Program-made: the position numbers and the translations under genes
Shown: positions 10,205 to 18,825 of the stretch, in pieces
Layout of the letters: each line of letters opens with the position of its first letter
Position numbering within the stretch: position 1 is the stretch's first letter
Origin: Candidatus Dormiibacterota bacterium
GTDB taxonomy: Bacteria; Vulcanimicrobiota; Vulcanimicrobiia; Vulcanimicrobiales; Vulcanimicrobiaceae
Assembly: GCA_035532035.1 (NCBI GenBank)
Contig: DATKRS010000004.1
Location: 62,001 to 126,000, forward strand
DNA: 64,000 bases
Direction of reading: 5' to 3'
Notes under the pieces: generated by a model
The model's input: the letters and a program-made list of their open reading frames with translations, nothing else
Database searches by the model: none
What the model was told of the DNA's origin: nothing

Positions 10205-10387
10205 CTAGGAGCCTGTCGGGTTACGGCACATTTCCGTCTTCCAGCCGTCTTTCTTCCAGCCGTCTTTTGCCCGAATACTTCGTTGCTCTTCGGTCACGAA
10301 GCTACGGCTTCGATCCCTCATCGCGCCTCGTCTTCGAACAAAATTCGGCTGAAATCCGAAAACGGCCATAGCCCGACAGGCTCCTAG
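10205..10387. repeat. MITE-like element with 16-bp perfect terminal inverted repeats
   Basis: The left arm ctaggagcctgtcggg (10205-10220) is the exact reverse complement of bases 10372-10387, and the pairing continues less perfectly inward. The 183-base element contains a perfect 15-base tandem duplication, cttccagccgtcttt, at 10238-10252 and 10253-10267. It also holds a short hairpin, cgaagc-tacg-gcttcg, at 10297-10312. There is no coding capacity. The TAG stop of the alpha-2-macroglobulin gene lies inside the right arm. A degenerate single-arm copy is found at 51211-51243. Confidence 0.75.
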
Positions 10388-13300
10388 CGAACGTTCACGA
10401 TAGCGAATGCGCTACGCCCGAACTCTTCGGGCTGATCGCGTAAGAACGCACGAGCGCCCGGCCAGCGATAGCTGCCGGGCGTTACTGCACGTGCGAGGTA
10501 GTGCATTTCGTAGATGCCCGGCTCGAGATGTTCGGCATACGCCGTTATGCGGTCGGCGTAGATTTGTTGGTTCTCGAGCTGCCAGCTGTCGGGCGCCGCT
10601 GTCGTAAACGTGCTCGACGTCTGCACCGAGGCGTCGATAGCTTCGAACCCCGCGGGTAGCGGGTCATCGATCAGGAGCCTGTCGACCGGGTGATCGACGA
10701 TGACGCGAACGCCGACGTCGACGACCGTCCCCGCCTCGAACGACTCCGGTGCCGAAATCGGTGCCAGATCCATCGACGCGAGCAGATCGCCGCCTCCGAT
10801 CGGCCGCACCTCGCGGATGACGCGTATGCCGGCGAGTACGCCCGGCGCGTCGTCACGGACCGGATAGGTATAGAGAAGCGCGTAGTGCAGCGTTCCTCCG
10901 CTCGACGAAAACGCGAGAGCGCCCGCGCGCACGGACGAGGCGGGAACGCGTACCGTTTGCACTCCGGCCGTCGATCCGAATCGTGCCTGCGCGAGCGTCT
11001 TTCCATCGGCGGTGACGGTTGCGGTGAACGGGACGAGGCGCTCGTGGGTGGCGTAGTCGGCGAGCGCTTCGACGGCCGATGCCGTCCCGACGAGGCTGCC
11101 CCATCCGCAACGGCACTGCTGCGAGACGAGCGCAGTGAGCGCACCGTCGATCTCATCGGCGGTTGCAGCGCGAGCAACGAGCAGTTGCAGCATCGCCGCC
11201 TGTCCCTCCACCTGCGTGCCGAGCCACCCCCAGGCATCGTGCGTCGAGAGCGTTGCGGTCCGTCCCGTGCGGTAGACGCTCTGCTCGAGCGTGCCGGCGA
11301 GGGCGAGCCCCGTCGCGCGATATCCCGGGACCGAAAGCAGGTAGCGCGCGAGGCGGGCTTGCGTCGCAGCGTCGAAGTTCGCGTTCTGTGCGAGGATGTC
11401 GGAGAGAAAATCGTTTCGCCGGTCGCCGAGCGCGTTCAGCGCGAGCAGCACCGCTAAGCGCATCCGCGCGCGGCATTGCGCGTCGCGGCACCAGGCGTAG
11501 CGAGACGGATTCGCCAGGGCTCGCGCGAGATAGGCTTTGGCGTTCTCCAAAGCGTGCGGATCGACCGCGACGCCCCGGTCGGAGGCAAACGCGAGTGCTT
11601 CGACGGCGTACGCTGACTCGAACGGATCGCTCGCCGTCCCTTTGAATGGCGCGAATCCACCGTCGCTCTGCTGCAGCGAGAGAATCGCGCTTCGCGCGTC
11701 GCGCTCCGCAGCGATCGGATCGAATGCGGGGTGCAGGTGATACCGCGCTTCGAGCGCGTGCGTCGCTGCCGCGATCGCGAGGCGGCTCGCCGCGTCGTCG
11801 AGGAACGGCTGCGGATCGGCCGCCATCGCGGCGGACGCCGGTAGGGCGAACTGCGGTACGACGGAGTTGGCGAGCGCGATCGCGAGCGTACCGCCGCTCG
11901 AGAGATCGACGGGGACCGAGACGCGTGACGTCGTCGCCCCCGCGTCGACCACCGACTCGGTTACGGCGCGATCGCGAACGGTGAAGGGGACGCGAAACGC
12001 GTCCGTCGCCGAGCCGAGCCTCGAGGAGAAGAGCATCGTCGTCGGCTCCGGCGCGCCGACGAGCATGGGAAAGCGTATCGCCTGAATCCCCGCGCCGAGA
12101 GTCGTCGTCTCATCAAGGCTGCGCGGCGAACCGCTCGTGAAGGTGAGGGCGCCGGTGACCGTGCCGTGGAGATGGAGCGTTCCGCCGCCGGCGACGTCGA
12201 GCGCCGAAAGGCCGGCGTCGATCGTGTCACCCGGCCGCGCGAACTGCGGCAGGAGCGGATCGGTCAGCAGCGTCTTCGTCGCGACGAAGGTTGCGTCCGC
12301 ATTGCCGAAATGGCGATCGTCATTTGCAATTGCGACGGCCATCGTGCGCCACGTCGTCAACTCGTCGGGCAGCGTGAAGCTGATCGTCGCGTTCCCGTTG
12401 CGATCGATGGGCACGATCGCGTAGTACGCGAGCGGATTGAAGTATTCGCGCACCCGCGTCGATCCGGCGCCGGCGAGAAAGCCGCCACCGTATCCCCAGC
12501 CCTTCTCGACCGTGGGGCGCAGTGGTTGGAGCTGCACGTTCTGACGGTTGTCGGCGTAACGCGTCGCGATCGGCTGATCGGCGAAGATCGTTTGCACGAG
12601 GTCCGGCGGGCGATAGCCCGTGAGCTGCAAGATCGCTTCGTCGACGACCATGACGATGGCCTCGCCGGCCGCCGGTCGCCCCGCGGCGTCGCGAACGTGC
12701 AACGCGATGCGTTGGCGGCCGCCGGGTTCGACGCGCGCCTGTTGCGGCGAGACGGCAATCTTGAGATAGCGATCGGCGAGGTCGACGTGCAGCGCGGCGA
12801 AGCCGACGCGCGCGAGACTGTCGAGCGTTCCCGCACGCACGCTTCGAATCGAAGCGCCGCGTCGCACGACGATCGCCTCGACGGCTGCGTTCGGCAGCAT
12901 CGCCGGCGTGACGCGGAACGAGATGGTCGGGCCGTTGCCCGTGACGTGGACGAGCCGGCTGAAGAGCACGTCTTGACGCACGACGGCAAAGTAGACGTCG
13001 CTCTGCGCGAACGGTGATGCGACGAGCGCGGTCGCGACGTCGCCGATCCGATAGATCTTCTTGTCGAGTTTGACGTCGGCGACCGACGTGTCTTGGCCTC
13101 CCCAGTCGACGCTCCCGGCGCCGGCCACGAAGGCTTGGAGGTCGGTCTCGCTTCCCGCAGCGCCGCCGGTAAAGTTGGCGAGGATGCGATAGGGTCCGGG
13201 ATCGCGCGGGTGGAGTTGCACGGAGACCGGCGCGCTGCCGGAGGTCGCGTCGGCCGAGTCCACGGTCGCGTACTCCACGCCGTTTTGCGCGGTCTCACCG

Positions 13301-15990
13301 CCGGCTACCAGTTGCGTTGCCGACGTATAGCTCATCGACTGCAGCTCGACGTGCACGCTTCGGCCCGCAATCGGCGCTCCGGCGAGGTTCGTGACGACGA
13401 GCTGCACGCGTAGCGGCGATCCCGCCCTGCCCACGAGATCGGTCTTGAGGCCGATGGTGCCGTCGCTCGCCAAGGCGGTGAATGTTTGCGTCGTGTCGAC
13501 GGAGAGGTTCGACACGTCCGTGGCCTGGACGTCGACGCTGTACGTCATCGGAAGCGGCAGGTCGTTCGCGACGGGAACGCTTGCCGAGAGGCTGCCGTTG
13601 CGATCGAACGTGCCCGTCGTTTGCAGAACGTCCGTATCGAACTCGGGCTCCTGATCAGGCCAGAACCATTGGCGGCCGAAGGAGAAGTCGTCCCATCCCG
13701 GAGGAGCGAGCGCCGCTGCATCGCGCGTGACGTCGATCTTCGCCGCCGCATTCGCGAGCGGAGCGCCGAAGAGGTAGCTTCCCCGAGCCGTTACGGCGAC
13801 GTGCGAGCCCGCGAGCGCGGTCGGATGGTCGACGGTGACGTCGAGCGAGAAGTTCGGTGGCTTGAACTCCGCGACGCGCAGCCCACCATCGAGCTCGTTT
13901 CCATCCGGTCCCTTGGCGACGATGCCGTAATATCCGAGCGGTTGATTCGCTTCGAAGTGCAGCGGCAGCGAAAAGACGCCGAAGGCATCCGTGTGCACCG
14001 TTCCGAGCGAGCGCGCGTTGCCGCTCGGGTCGCTCAGGGTCACGACGTAGGCGGTATTCCGGTCGGCGTCGAGCGAACCGTTGCGCACTGCGTACGCGAC
14101 GCCGGTGATGCGCGCGCTCTCGCCGGGTTGGTACATTTGCCGATCCGTGAAGAGAACTCCGCGCGAGAGCGGCGCGCCGCTCGTCCACGTCGTGTCCCCC
14201 GGCATGTTCTGCGTTCCGCTCCAAGCGTTGATCCGCGCGTACGCCCAATCGCCGCCGAGGCTCGCGACCGCCATGATCGGCGGCGCCTCGTCCGCGTACT
14301 CCTGGCCTCCGGCGTAACACGCTTGGAGCGGGTCGCCGCTCAGGTCGAACGTGCCGTCGGCGCCCGTTGCCCCGCGCGCGCACGGCGTCGTGGACGCGCT
14401 TCGCCCCGTGCGGTAGATAGCGATCTGCGCACCGCCGACGGGCGAGCCGTCCGAGAGCCGCTGCACGCGCACGATCGCGCGCGACGGAAAGGTCTGCGCG
14501 AAGACGCCGAGATTGGTGAGCGAGACCAGGCCCGTCTGCGTCGGCGTGAATCCGCGGGCGAGCGTGGCGCTCACGCCGTAGGCGAGGACGCCGCTATCGC
14601 GCCCGAGCGCGGCGCGTAAGGGAATCCGCACGACGCTCTGCACGTTGGGCCTGGCGCCGGGGATCGCGTGCTCTCCCCAATGCGACGCGTCGGGAAGGAG
14701 CGAGGATGGGTCGTCGCCGTTGACGAGCATCGCTGGGGAGATGCGCAGCATCGCTTCGCGATACGCGTTGCCTGGAAGGTTCGTCGCAAAGACGGTGAGC
14801 GCAAGATCGTCGACGCTCGGGAAGACGCTCGTGCCGCTCGGCGCCCAAATGCCCGGCGTGAAGTCACCCGTATGGATCGTGACGCTCTGCGGCGCGCCGA
14901 GCCGTTGACCGAAGACGTCCGCGAGCCCGGCTCCGACCGTGATCGTATACGTGGTGCGCGGCGCGAGCAGATAAGGATCGATGGAGATGACGTTCGGCGT
15001 GTCGCTGCTAATCGACGCGGGACTCTGCGCCGGTTGCGGCGCCGGAGAGATGGTGACGTTGCCTGCGAGGCTCTTGGGATCGAGCGGATTGTCGAACGCG
15101 ATCTGCGGATCGCCGCCGGAGAATCGCTGGCCGAAGGTTCCCGGCTGCGGCGACGGCGTGGCGACGACGCCGAGCGCGGAGTACGTGCGGATCGCGCCGG
15201 CGTACGCCTTTGCGGTCGGCACATTGCCGTACGTCGGCGTTACGCCCGCGGCGATCGTGAGCCGATACGTCGTACCCTCGCGCAGCGTGCCGCGCGGTAC
15301 CAAATCGTAGGTCCAGACGTCGAGCGCCGGATCGAAGGCTTCTTGCGCGCCGGTTCCGGGCAGCGGCGTCGGCTGCACTTCGAGCGTCGCGTCGAGCCCG
15401 ACGGTTTGACCGCCGCCGACGAGCGTCGCGCGCGCGGAGAGCGAGACGGCGTCGACGCGCGCGTTCGCGGTGACGCGCAGCGTCGGGTGAAGGCTCGAAG
15501 GCGGCGGCGTCGCCCCGTCCACGTCGGCGGCGAGCGACGGGAGATCGCGTACGCGCAGCGGCGCGGTTTCGAACGTCCAGGCGAGGTCGTTCCGCAGTAT
15601 GTCGCCGCTCAGATCACGCAGCCCGGCAACGAGCGTGACGCGCACGCGCGTGCCGACGGGCAGCGCCTGCTCTGGGACGAAACCGATCATGCGCGGGGTC
15701 AAAACGACGAAGCTTCCGCGTAACGCGGGCGCGACGCGCAGGTGCGAGAGCACGTCGGCGGGGCCGCTTCCCTCGAGAGCGCCCACGGTCGTGACCGGGC
15801 GCGCGAAGATCACGCGAATCTGTGAAAGCGTCGTGGCGCGGCTCGTCGGAGATATCGAGGCGATCCACGCGGGAAGCGACGGAACGGGCACGGCCTGGAC
15901 CGGAGCGAGCGCGGCGCTGTTTCCCCCGCCCTGGCATGCGACGGCGGAGACGAGAACGAGCATCCCCGCACAGCCCAAGAGACGTCGCAC
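10384..15990 (-). CDS. Alpha-2-macroglobulin family lipoprotein, thioester-less
   Basis: At 1868 residues this is a full-length bacterial alpha-2-macroglobulin, a protease trap thought to guard the periplasm. The GTG start has a good ribosome binding site, AAGGAG, six bases upstream. The N-terminus is a lipoprotein-type signal ending in Cys near residue 19 (SAVAC). A string of macroglobulin beta-domains follows. The central A2M signature near residue 1183 reads FNPLAYYAIVPIDRNGNAT, then FTLPDELTTWR. In the helical thioester domain, near residue 1383, the place of the CxEQ motif reads MAADPQPFLDDAASR, so the covalent trap is absent, as in E. coli YfaS. It is divergent from the PBP1C gene, the classic partner. 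The stop codon is donated by a MITE-like repeat arm. Confidence 0.92.
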   Translation of the reverse strand: MRRLLGCAGMLVLVSAVACQGGGNSAALAPVQAVPVPSLPAWIASISPTSRATTLSQIRVIFARPVTTVGALEGSGPADVLSHLRVAPALRGSFVVLTPRMIGFVPEQALPVGTRVRVTLVAGLRDLSGDILRNDLAWTFETAPLRVRDLPSLAADVDGATPPPSSLHPTLRVTANARVDAVSLSARATLVGGGQTVGLDATLEVQPTPLPGTGAQEAFDPALDVWTYDLVPRGTLREGTTYRLTIAAGVTPTYGNVPTAKAYAGAIRTYSALGVVATPSPQPGTFGQRFSGGDPQIAFDNPLDPKSLAGNVTISPAPQPAQSPASISSDTPNVISIDPYLLAPRTTYTITVGAGLADVFGQRLGAPQSVTIHTGDFTPGIWAPSGTSVFPSVDDLALTVFATNLPGNAYREAMLRISPAMLVNGDDPSSLLPDASHWGEHAIPGARPNVQSVVRIPLRAALGRDSGVLAYGVSATLARGFTPTQTGLVSLTNLGVFAQTFPSRAIVRVQRLSDGSPVGGAQIAIYRTGRSASTTPCARGATGADGTFDLSGDPLQACYAGGQEYADEAPPIMAVASLGGDWAYARINAWSGTQNMPGDTTWTSGAPLSRGVLFTDRQMYQPGESARITGVAYAVRNGSLDADRNTAYVVTLSDPSGNARSLGTVHTDAFGVFSLPLHFEANQPLGYYGIVAKGPDGNELDGGLRVAEFKPPNFSLDVTVDHPTALAGSHVAVTARGSYLFGAPLANAAAKIDVTRDAAALAPPGWDDFSFGRQWFWPDQEPEFDTDVLQTTGTFDRNGSLSASVPVANDLPLPMTYSVDVQATDVSNLSVDTTQTFTALASDGTIGLKTDLVGRAGSPLRVQLVVTNLAGAPIAGRSVHVELQSMSYTSATQLVAGGETAQNGVEYATVDSADATSGSAPVSVQLHPRDPGPYRILANFTGGAAGSETDLQAFVAGAGSVDWGGQDTSVADVKLDKKIYRIGDVATALVASPFAQSDVYFAVVRQDVLFSRLVHVTGNGPTISFRVTPAMLPNAAVEAIVVRRGASIRSVRAGTLDSLARVGFAALHVDLADRYLKIAVSPQQARVEPGGRQRIALHVRDAAGRPAAGEAIVMVVDEAILQLTGYRPPDLVQTIFADQPIATRYADNRQNVQLQPLRPTVEKGWGYGGGFLAGAGSTRVREYFNPLAYYAIVPIDRNGNATISFTLPDELTTWRTMAVAIANDDRHFGNADATFVATKTLLTDPLLPQFARPGDTIDAGLSALDVAGGGTLHLHGTVTGALTFTSGSPRSLDETTTLGAGIQAIRFPMLVGAPEPTTMLFSSRLGSATDAFRVPFTVRDRAVTESVVDAGATTSRVSVPVDLSSGGTLAIALANSVVPQFALPASAAMAADPQPFLDDAASRLAIAAATHALEARYHLHPAFDPIAAERDARSAILSLQQSDGGFAPFKGTASDPFESAYAVEALAFASDRGVAVDPHALENAKAYLARALANPSRYAWCRDAQCRARMRLAVLLALNALGDRRNDFLSDILAQNANFDAATQARLARYLLSVPGYRATGLALAGTLEQSVYRTGRTATLSTHDAWGWLGTQVEGQAAMLQLLVARAATADEIDGALTALVSQQCRCGWGSLVGTASAVEALADYATHERLVPFTATVTADGKTLAQARFGSTAGVQTVRVPASSVRAGALAFSSSGGTLHYALLYTYPVRDDAPGVLAGIRVIREVRPIGGGDLLASMDLAPISAPESFEAGTVVDVGVRVIVDHPVDRLLIDDPLPAGFEAIDASVQTSSTFTTAAPDSWQLENQQIYADRITAYAEHLEPGIYEMHYLARAVTPGSYRWPGARAFLRDQPEEFGRSAFAIVNVR

Positions 15991-16058
15991 GAAGATCTCC
16001 TTTCCGCGAGGCAGCGCCCAACAAGAAAGCGCTCCCTTCTGCGTGAATACGCCTGGAG

Positions 16059-18326
16059 ATGGGCCGTCCCTCCGTGGCTCTCGTGTCGCTGGCAGCTTTC
16101 TCGCTGCTGTGGTTTCTCGCTCGAGCCGGATTGGGATTCGACGTCCGCGCGCTCCCTCACGGGCGCGGTACGGTCCACTTTACGGATCGTACGGGATTGC
16201 CGCTCGGATCGATTGCGGCATCGGATGCGCGCAACAGCGCGTGGGTAGCGCTCGATCGCGTCTCGCCGCTCTTTCTGCGCGCCATCCTCGCCGCAGAAGA
16301 CGCGCGCTTCTACTACCACGGCGCGGTCGATGCGGGAGCGCTGCTGCGCGCAACCTACGAGTACGCGATCGACGGCGAGGCGCGCAGCGGGGGATCGACC
16401 ATCGCGATGCAGCTCGCACGTTCGATCTGGCACGTTCCCGGCGGCGTGCGCGGAAAGATCGTGCAGATCGCGGACGCGGAACGCATCGTGCTGCGCTCGC
16501 CGCCGAACGCGATCTTAGAAGCCTACGTCAATCGCGTACCGATGGGAGGCGACGTGTACGGCGTCGAGGCGGCCTCGCGTTCGTATTTCGGCATCTCGGC
16601 GGGGGACCTCGACCTCGCGCAAGCTGCGCTCCTCGCGGCGATCCCCAACGATCCGTCGCGGCTTTCGCCGTACGCAAACTGGCGCGGATTGCGGGCCCGT
16701 CAGCGATACGTACTCGACCGCATGGAGGAAGACGGCACGATATCGCGCGCACAAGCGGCTGCGGCTGCGGGCGAACGCCTCGAGATCTTGCCGCCGGCGG
16801 GCGGTCCGCGCGCGGCGCAGCATTTTCTTTTTGCGCTGTATCCGCACGTGCCCCCGCAGAAGACGCTCGTGCGCACGACGCTGGACGCTTCGCTTCAGCG
16901 ATACGTGCAAGCGCAGGTCCTCGCCGTCACCGCGTCGCTCGGTAGCCGGCACGTGACCGACGCCGCGGCGCTCGTCGTCGACAACGCAACGGGCGACGTT
17001 CTCGCCTACGTCGGCTCCCCCGACTATTTCTCCGACGCGCTGCTCGGGCGCAACGACGGCGTCACAGCGCTGCGACAACCCGGCTCGTCGCTCAAGCCGT
17101 TCACGTACGAGCTGGCACTCGAGCGCGGCGCGATCGCCTCGACGACGATTCTACAGGATGCCCCGGCGACGTACGCGATACCGGGGGGCGAGCTCTATCA
17201 GCCGGCCGATTATTCTACGCGCTTTGCCGGCCCAGTGCGCGTCAGATACGCGCTCGCGAACTCGCTGAACGTTCCCGCGGTGCGCGTGCTCTCGCGCGTC
17301 GGCGTCGGAGCGCTGCTCGAGCGCTTGCATCGGCTCGGCTTCTCGCACTTGGAGAAGCCGGCATCGTACTACGGGCTCGGGCTGACGCTCGGGTCTGGCG
17401 AGGTGACGCTCGAGGAGCTCGTTCGCGCGTACGCGACGATGGCGCGCGGCGGTGCGGCGATTCCTTTGCGCACGACGCTCGACGCACCGGTGCCCCGGCC
17501 CGTGCAGATCGGCGACGCAGCGACGTGGGCACTCGTTACGCGCATGCTCGCGGATGCGCACGCGCGAGCGCTCTCCTTCGGCGTGGACTCGATTCTGCGG
17601 CTGCCGTTTCCGGCTGCGGTGAAGACGGGCACGTCGTCGGATTATCGCGATACGTGGACGGTCGGGTTCACGCGGGACTACACGGTCGGCGTCTGGGCGG
17701 GTAACTTCGACGGGTCGGCGATGCAAGGCGTCTCCGGCGTGACGGGGGCGGCGCCGCTGTGGAACCATATCATGCTGCATCTCTACGAGCGCCGCAACGA
17801 ACCGCCGGCTTTTGCGGCGCCTGCGGGATTCGTGCGCGTTCCGATCTGCGCGACGACGGGGAGGCGCCCGACCGCGGCCTGCGCCGCCGTCGTCACGGAG
17901 TGGATCCGCCCCGCCCAGGCTGCGGCGTGGCGCCGCCCGGCGGCGCGCTACGACGGCGTGCGGATCGTCTTTCCGGCCGACGACGACGTCTTTGCGCTGA
18001 ACCGCCCTGCCGATTCCCGTAGCCGCTCGATGCAGCGATTGGAACTCCAGGCTGCCGGAAGCACGACGGTGCGGTGGAGCGTTTCGGGAAGCGCGCTTGG
18101 CGTCGACGCACAGGGGCACGCGTTCTGGCCGCTGCGCCTTGGACGTTGGACTATCGAAGCCAGGTCGGGACGCGAGCTCGATAGCGTCACCGTTCGCGTC
18201 GTGCCGGCGCCGGTCACGCGGCGCGCGGGCTTTACGGCCATCCAACAGGCACTCCCCCAGCGGCGGCGAAGCCAAATGCTGCTACCGCCTCGGCACAGTA
18301 AGGGCTCAGGCTTTAGCCCGCACTAA
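16059..18326 (+). CDS. pbpC: Penicillin-binding protein 1C (bifunctional transglycosylase/transpeptidase)
   Basis: The 755-residue class A PBP has one N-terminal membrane anchor. The GT51 glycosyltransferase domain has catalytic Glu E80 in EDARFYYHG. The transpeptidase domain has S343-x-x-K346 (GSSLKPF), SLN at 402-404 and KTG at 522-524. A C-terminal biPBP_C-type beta domain follows from about residue 640. All active-site residues are present, so it should polymerise and crosslink peptidoglycan. The start is uncertain: the ATG at 16059 sits right against GGAG, while GTG at 16074 has a more distant site. The 68-base divergent gap with the alpha-2-macroglobulin gene should hold both promoters. 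Known bacterial macroglobulins are commonly encoded beside PBP1C. Confidence 0.93.
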   Translation: MGRPSVALVSLAAFSLLWFLARAGLGFDVRALPHGRGTVHFTDRTGLPLGSIAASDARNSAWVALDRVSPLFLRAILAAEDARFYYHGAVDAGALLRATYEYAIDGEARSGGSTIAMQLARSIWHVPGGVRGKIVQIADAERIVLRSPPNAILEAYVNRVPMGGDVYGVEAASRSYFGISAGDLDLAQAALLAAIPNDPSRLSPYANWRGLRARQRYVLDRMEEDGTISRAQAAAAAGERLEILPPAGGPRAAQHFLFALYPHVPPQKTLVRTTLDASLQRYVQAQVLAVTASLGSRHVTDAAALVVDNATGDVLAYVGSPDYFSDALLGRNDGVTALRQPGSSLKPFTYELALERGAIASTTILQDAPATYAIPGGELYQPADYSTRFAGPVRVRYALANSLNVPAVRVLSRVGVGALLERLHRLGFSHLEKPASYYGLGLTLGSGEVTLEELVRAYATMARGGAAIPLRTTLDAPVPRPVQIGDAATWALVTRMLADAHARALSFGVDSILRLPFPAAVKTGTSSDYRDTWTVGFTRDYTVGVWAGNFDGSAMQGVSGVTGAAPLWNHIMLHLYERRNEPPAFAAPAGFVRVPICATTGRRPTAACAAVVTEWIRPAQAAAWRRPAARYDGVRIVFPADDDVFALNRPADSRSRSMQRLELQAAGSTTVRWSVSGSALGVDAQGHAFWPLRLGRWTIEARSGRELDSVTVRVVPAPVTRRAGFTAIQQALPQRRRSQMLLPPRHSKGSGFSPH

Positions 18327-18424
18327 ATCGGAATGCTAACGATGCGCCCGTTCGTATCGTTGGTGATTCTAGGTACCGCATACTTGCCTCATATCGGAAA
18401 AAAGAAAGGACCCGGACCTAGGAA

Positions 18425-18745
18425 ATGAAGAGCCTTCTCACAGCGCTTACGGCCGCAGCGCTCTTCCTTGCGACCGCGCCGATGATCGCGCTTGCCGCTC
18501 ATCCGCTGACGATCTACAACAACGCGGATCAGGCCATCGAGTACATCTACATCTCGCCGGTCGACAGCAACCAGTGGGGCGACGATTGGCTCGGATCCGA
18601 TCAAGTTCTCGAGCCGAGCAACCACATCACGTTCACGGTGGAAAGCGGCTGCGCGCAAGACATCAAAGTCGTTTTCATGGACCATCATACGGTCGAAAAG
18701 CGAAACTTCGACACCTGCAACTACGATCTCAGGGTAAACTACTAG
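18425..18745 (+). CDS. Small secreted protein, one copy of a two-cysteine domain
   Basis: The 106-residue product has a signal peptide cleaved after ALAA, near residue 25. The mature part is one beta-rich domain: LTIYNNADQAIEYIYISP, then WGDDWLGSDQVLEP, C76, IKVVFMDHH and C98. The same pattern, including the exact 22-residue spacing of the two cysteines, occurs three times in the protein encoded at 46544-47422. Similar sequences are common as uncharacterised exported proteins. The cysteines probably form a disulfide outside the cytoplasm. No function can be assigned. The gene stands alone, and its TAG stop lies in a ctaggagcct sequence like the end of the MITE-like element. Confidence 0.8.
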   Translation: MKSLLTALTAAALFLATAPMIALAAHPLTIYNNADQAIEYIYISPVDSNQWGDDWLGSDQVLEPSNHITFTVESGCAQDIKVVFMDHHTVEKRNFDTCNYDLRVNY

Positions 18746-18825
18746 GAGCCTTAACCGGTAGGAACCGGACTCCGCTTGCCGTCGGCGGGCGGAGTCCACC
18801 CGCTCGCGCGTGAACCCTAGGCTTC

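Noticed and set aside
10205-10387. Insertion sequence
   Set aside because: At 183 bases there is no room for a transposase; I keep it only as a MITE-like repeat.
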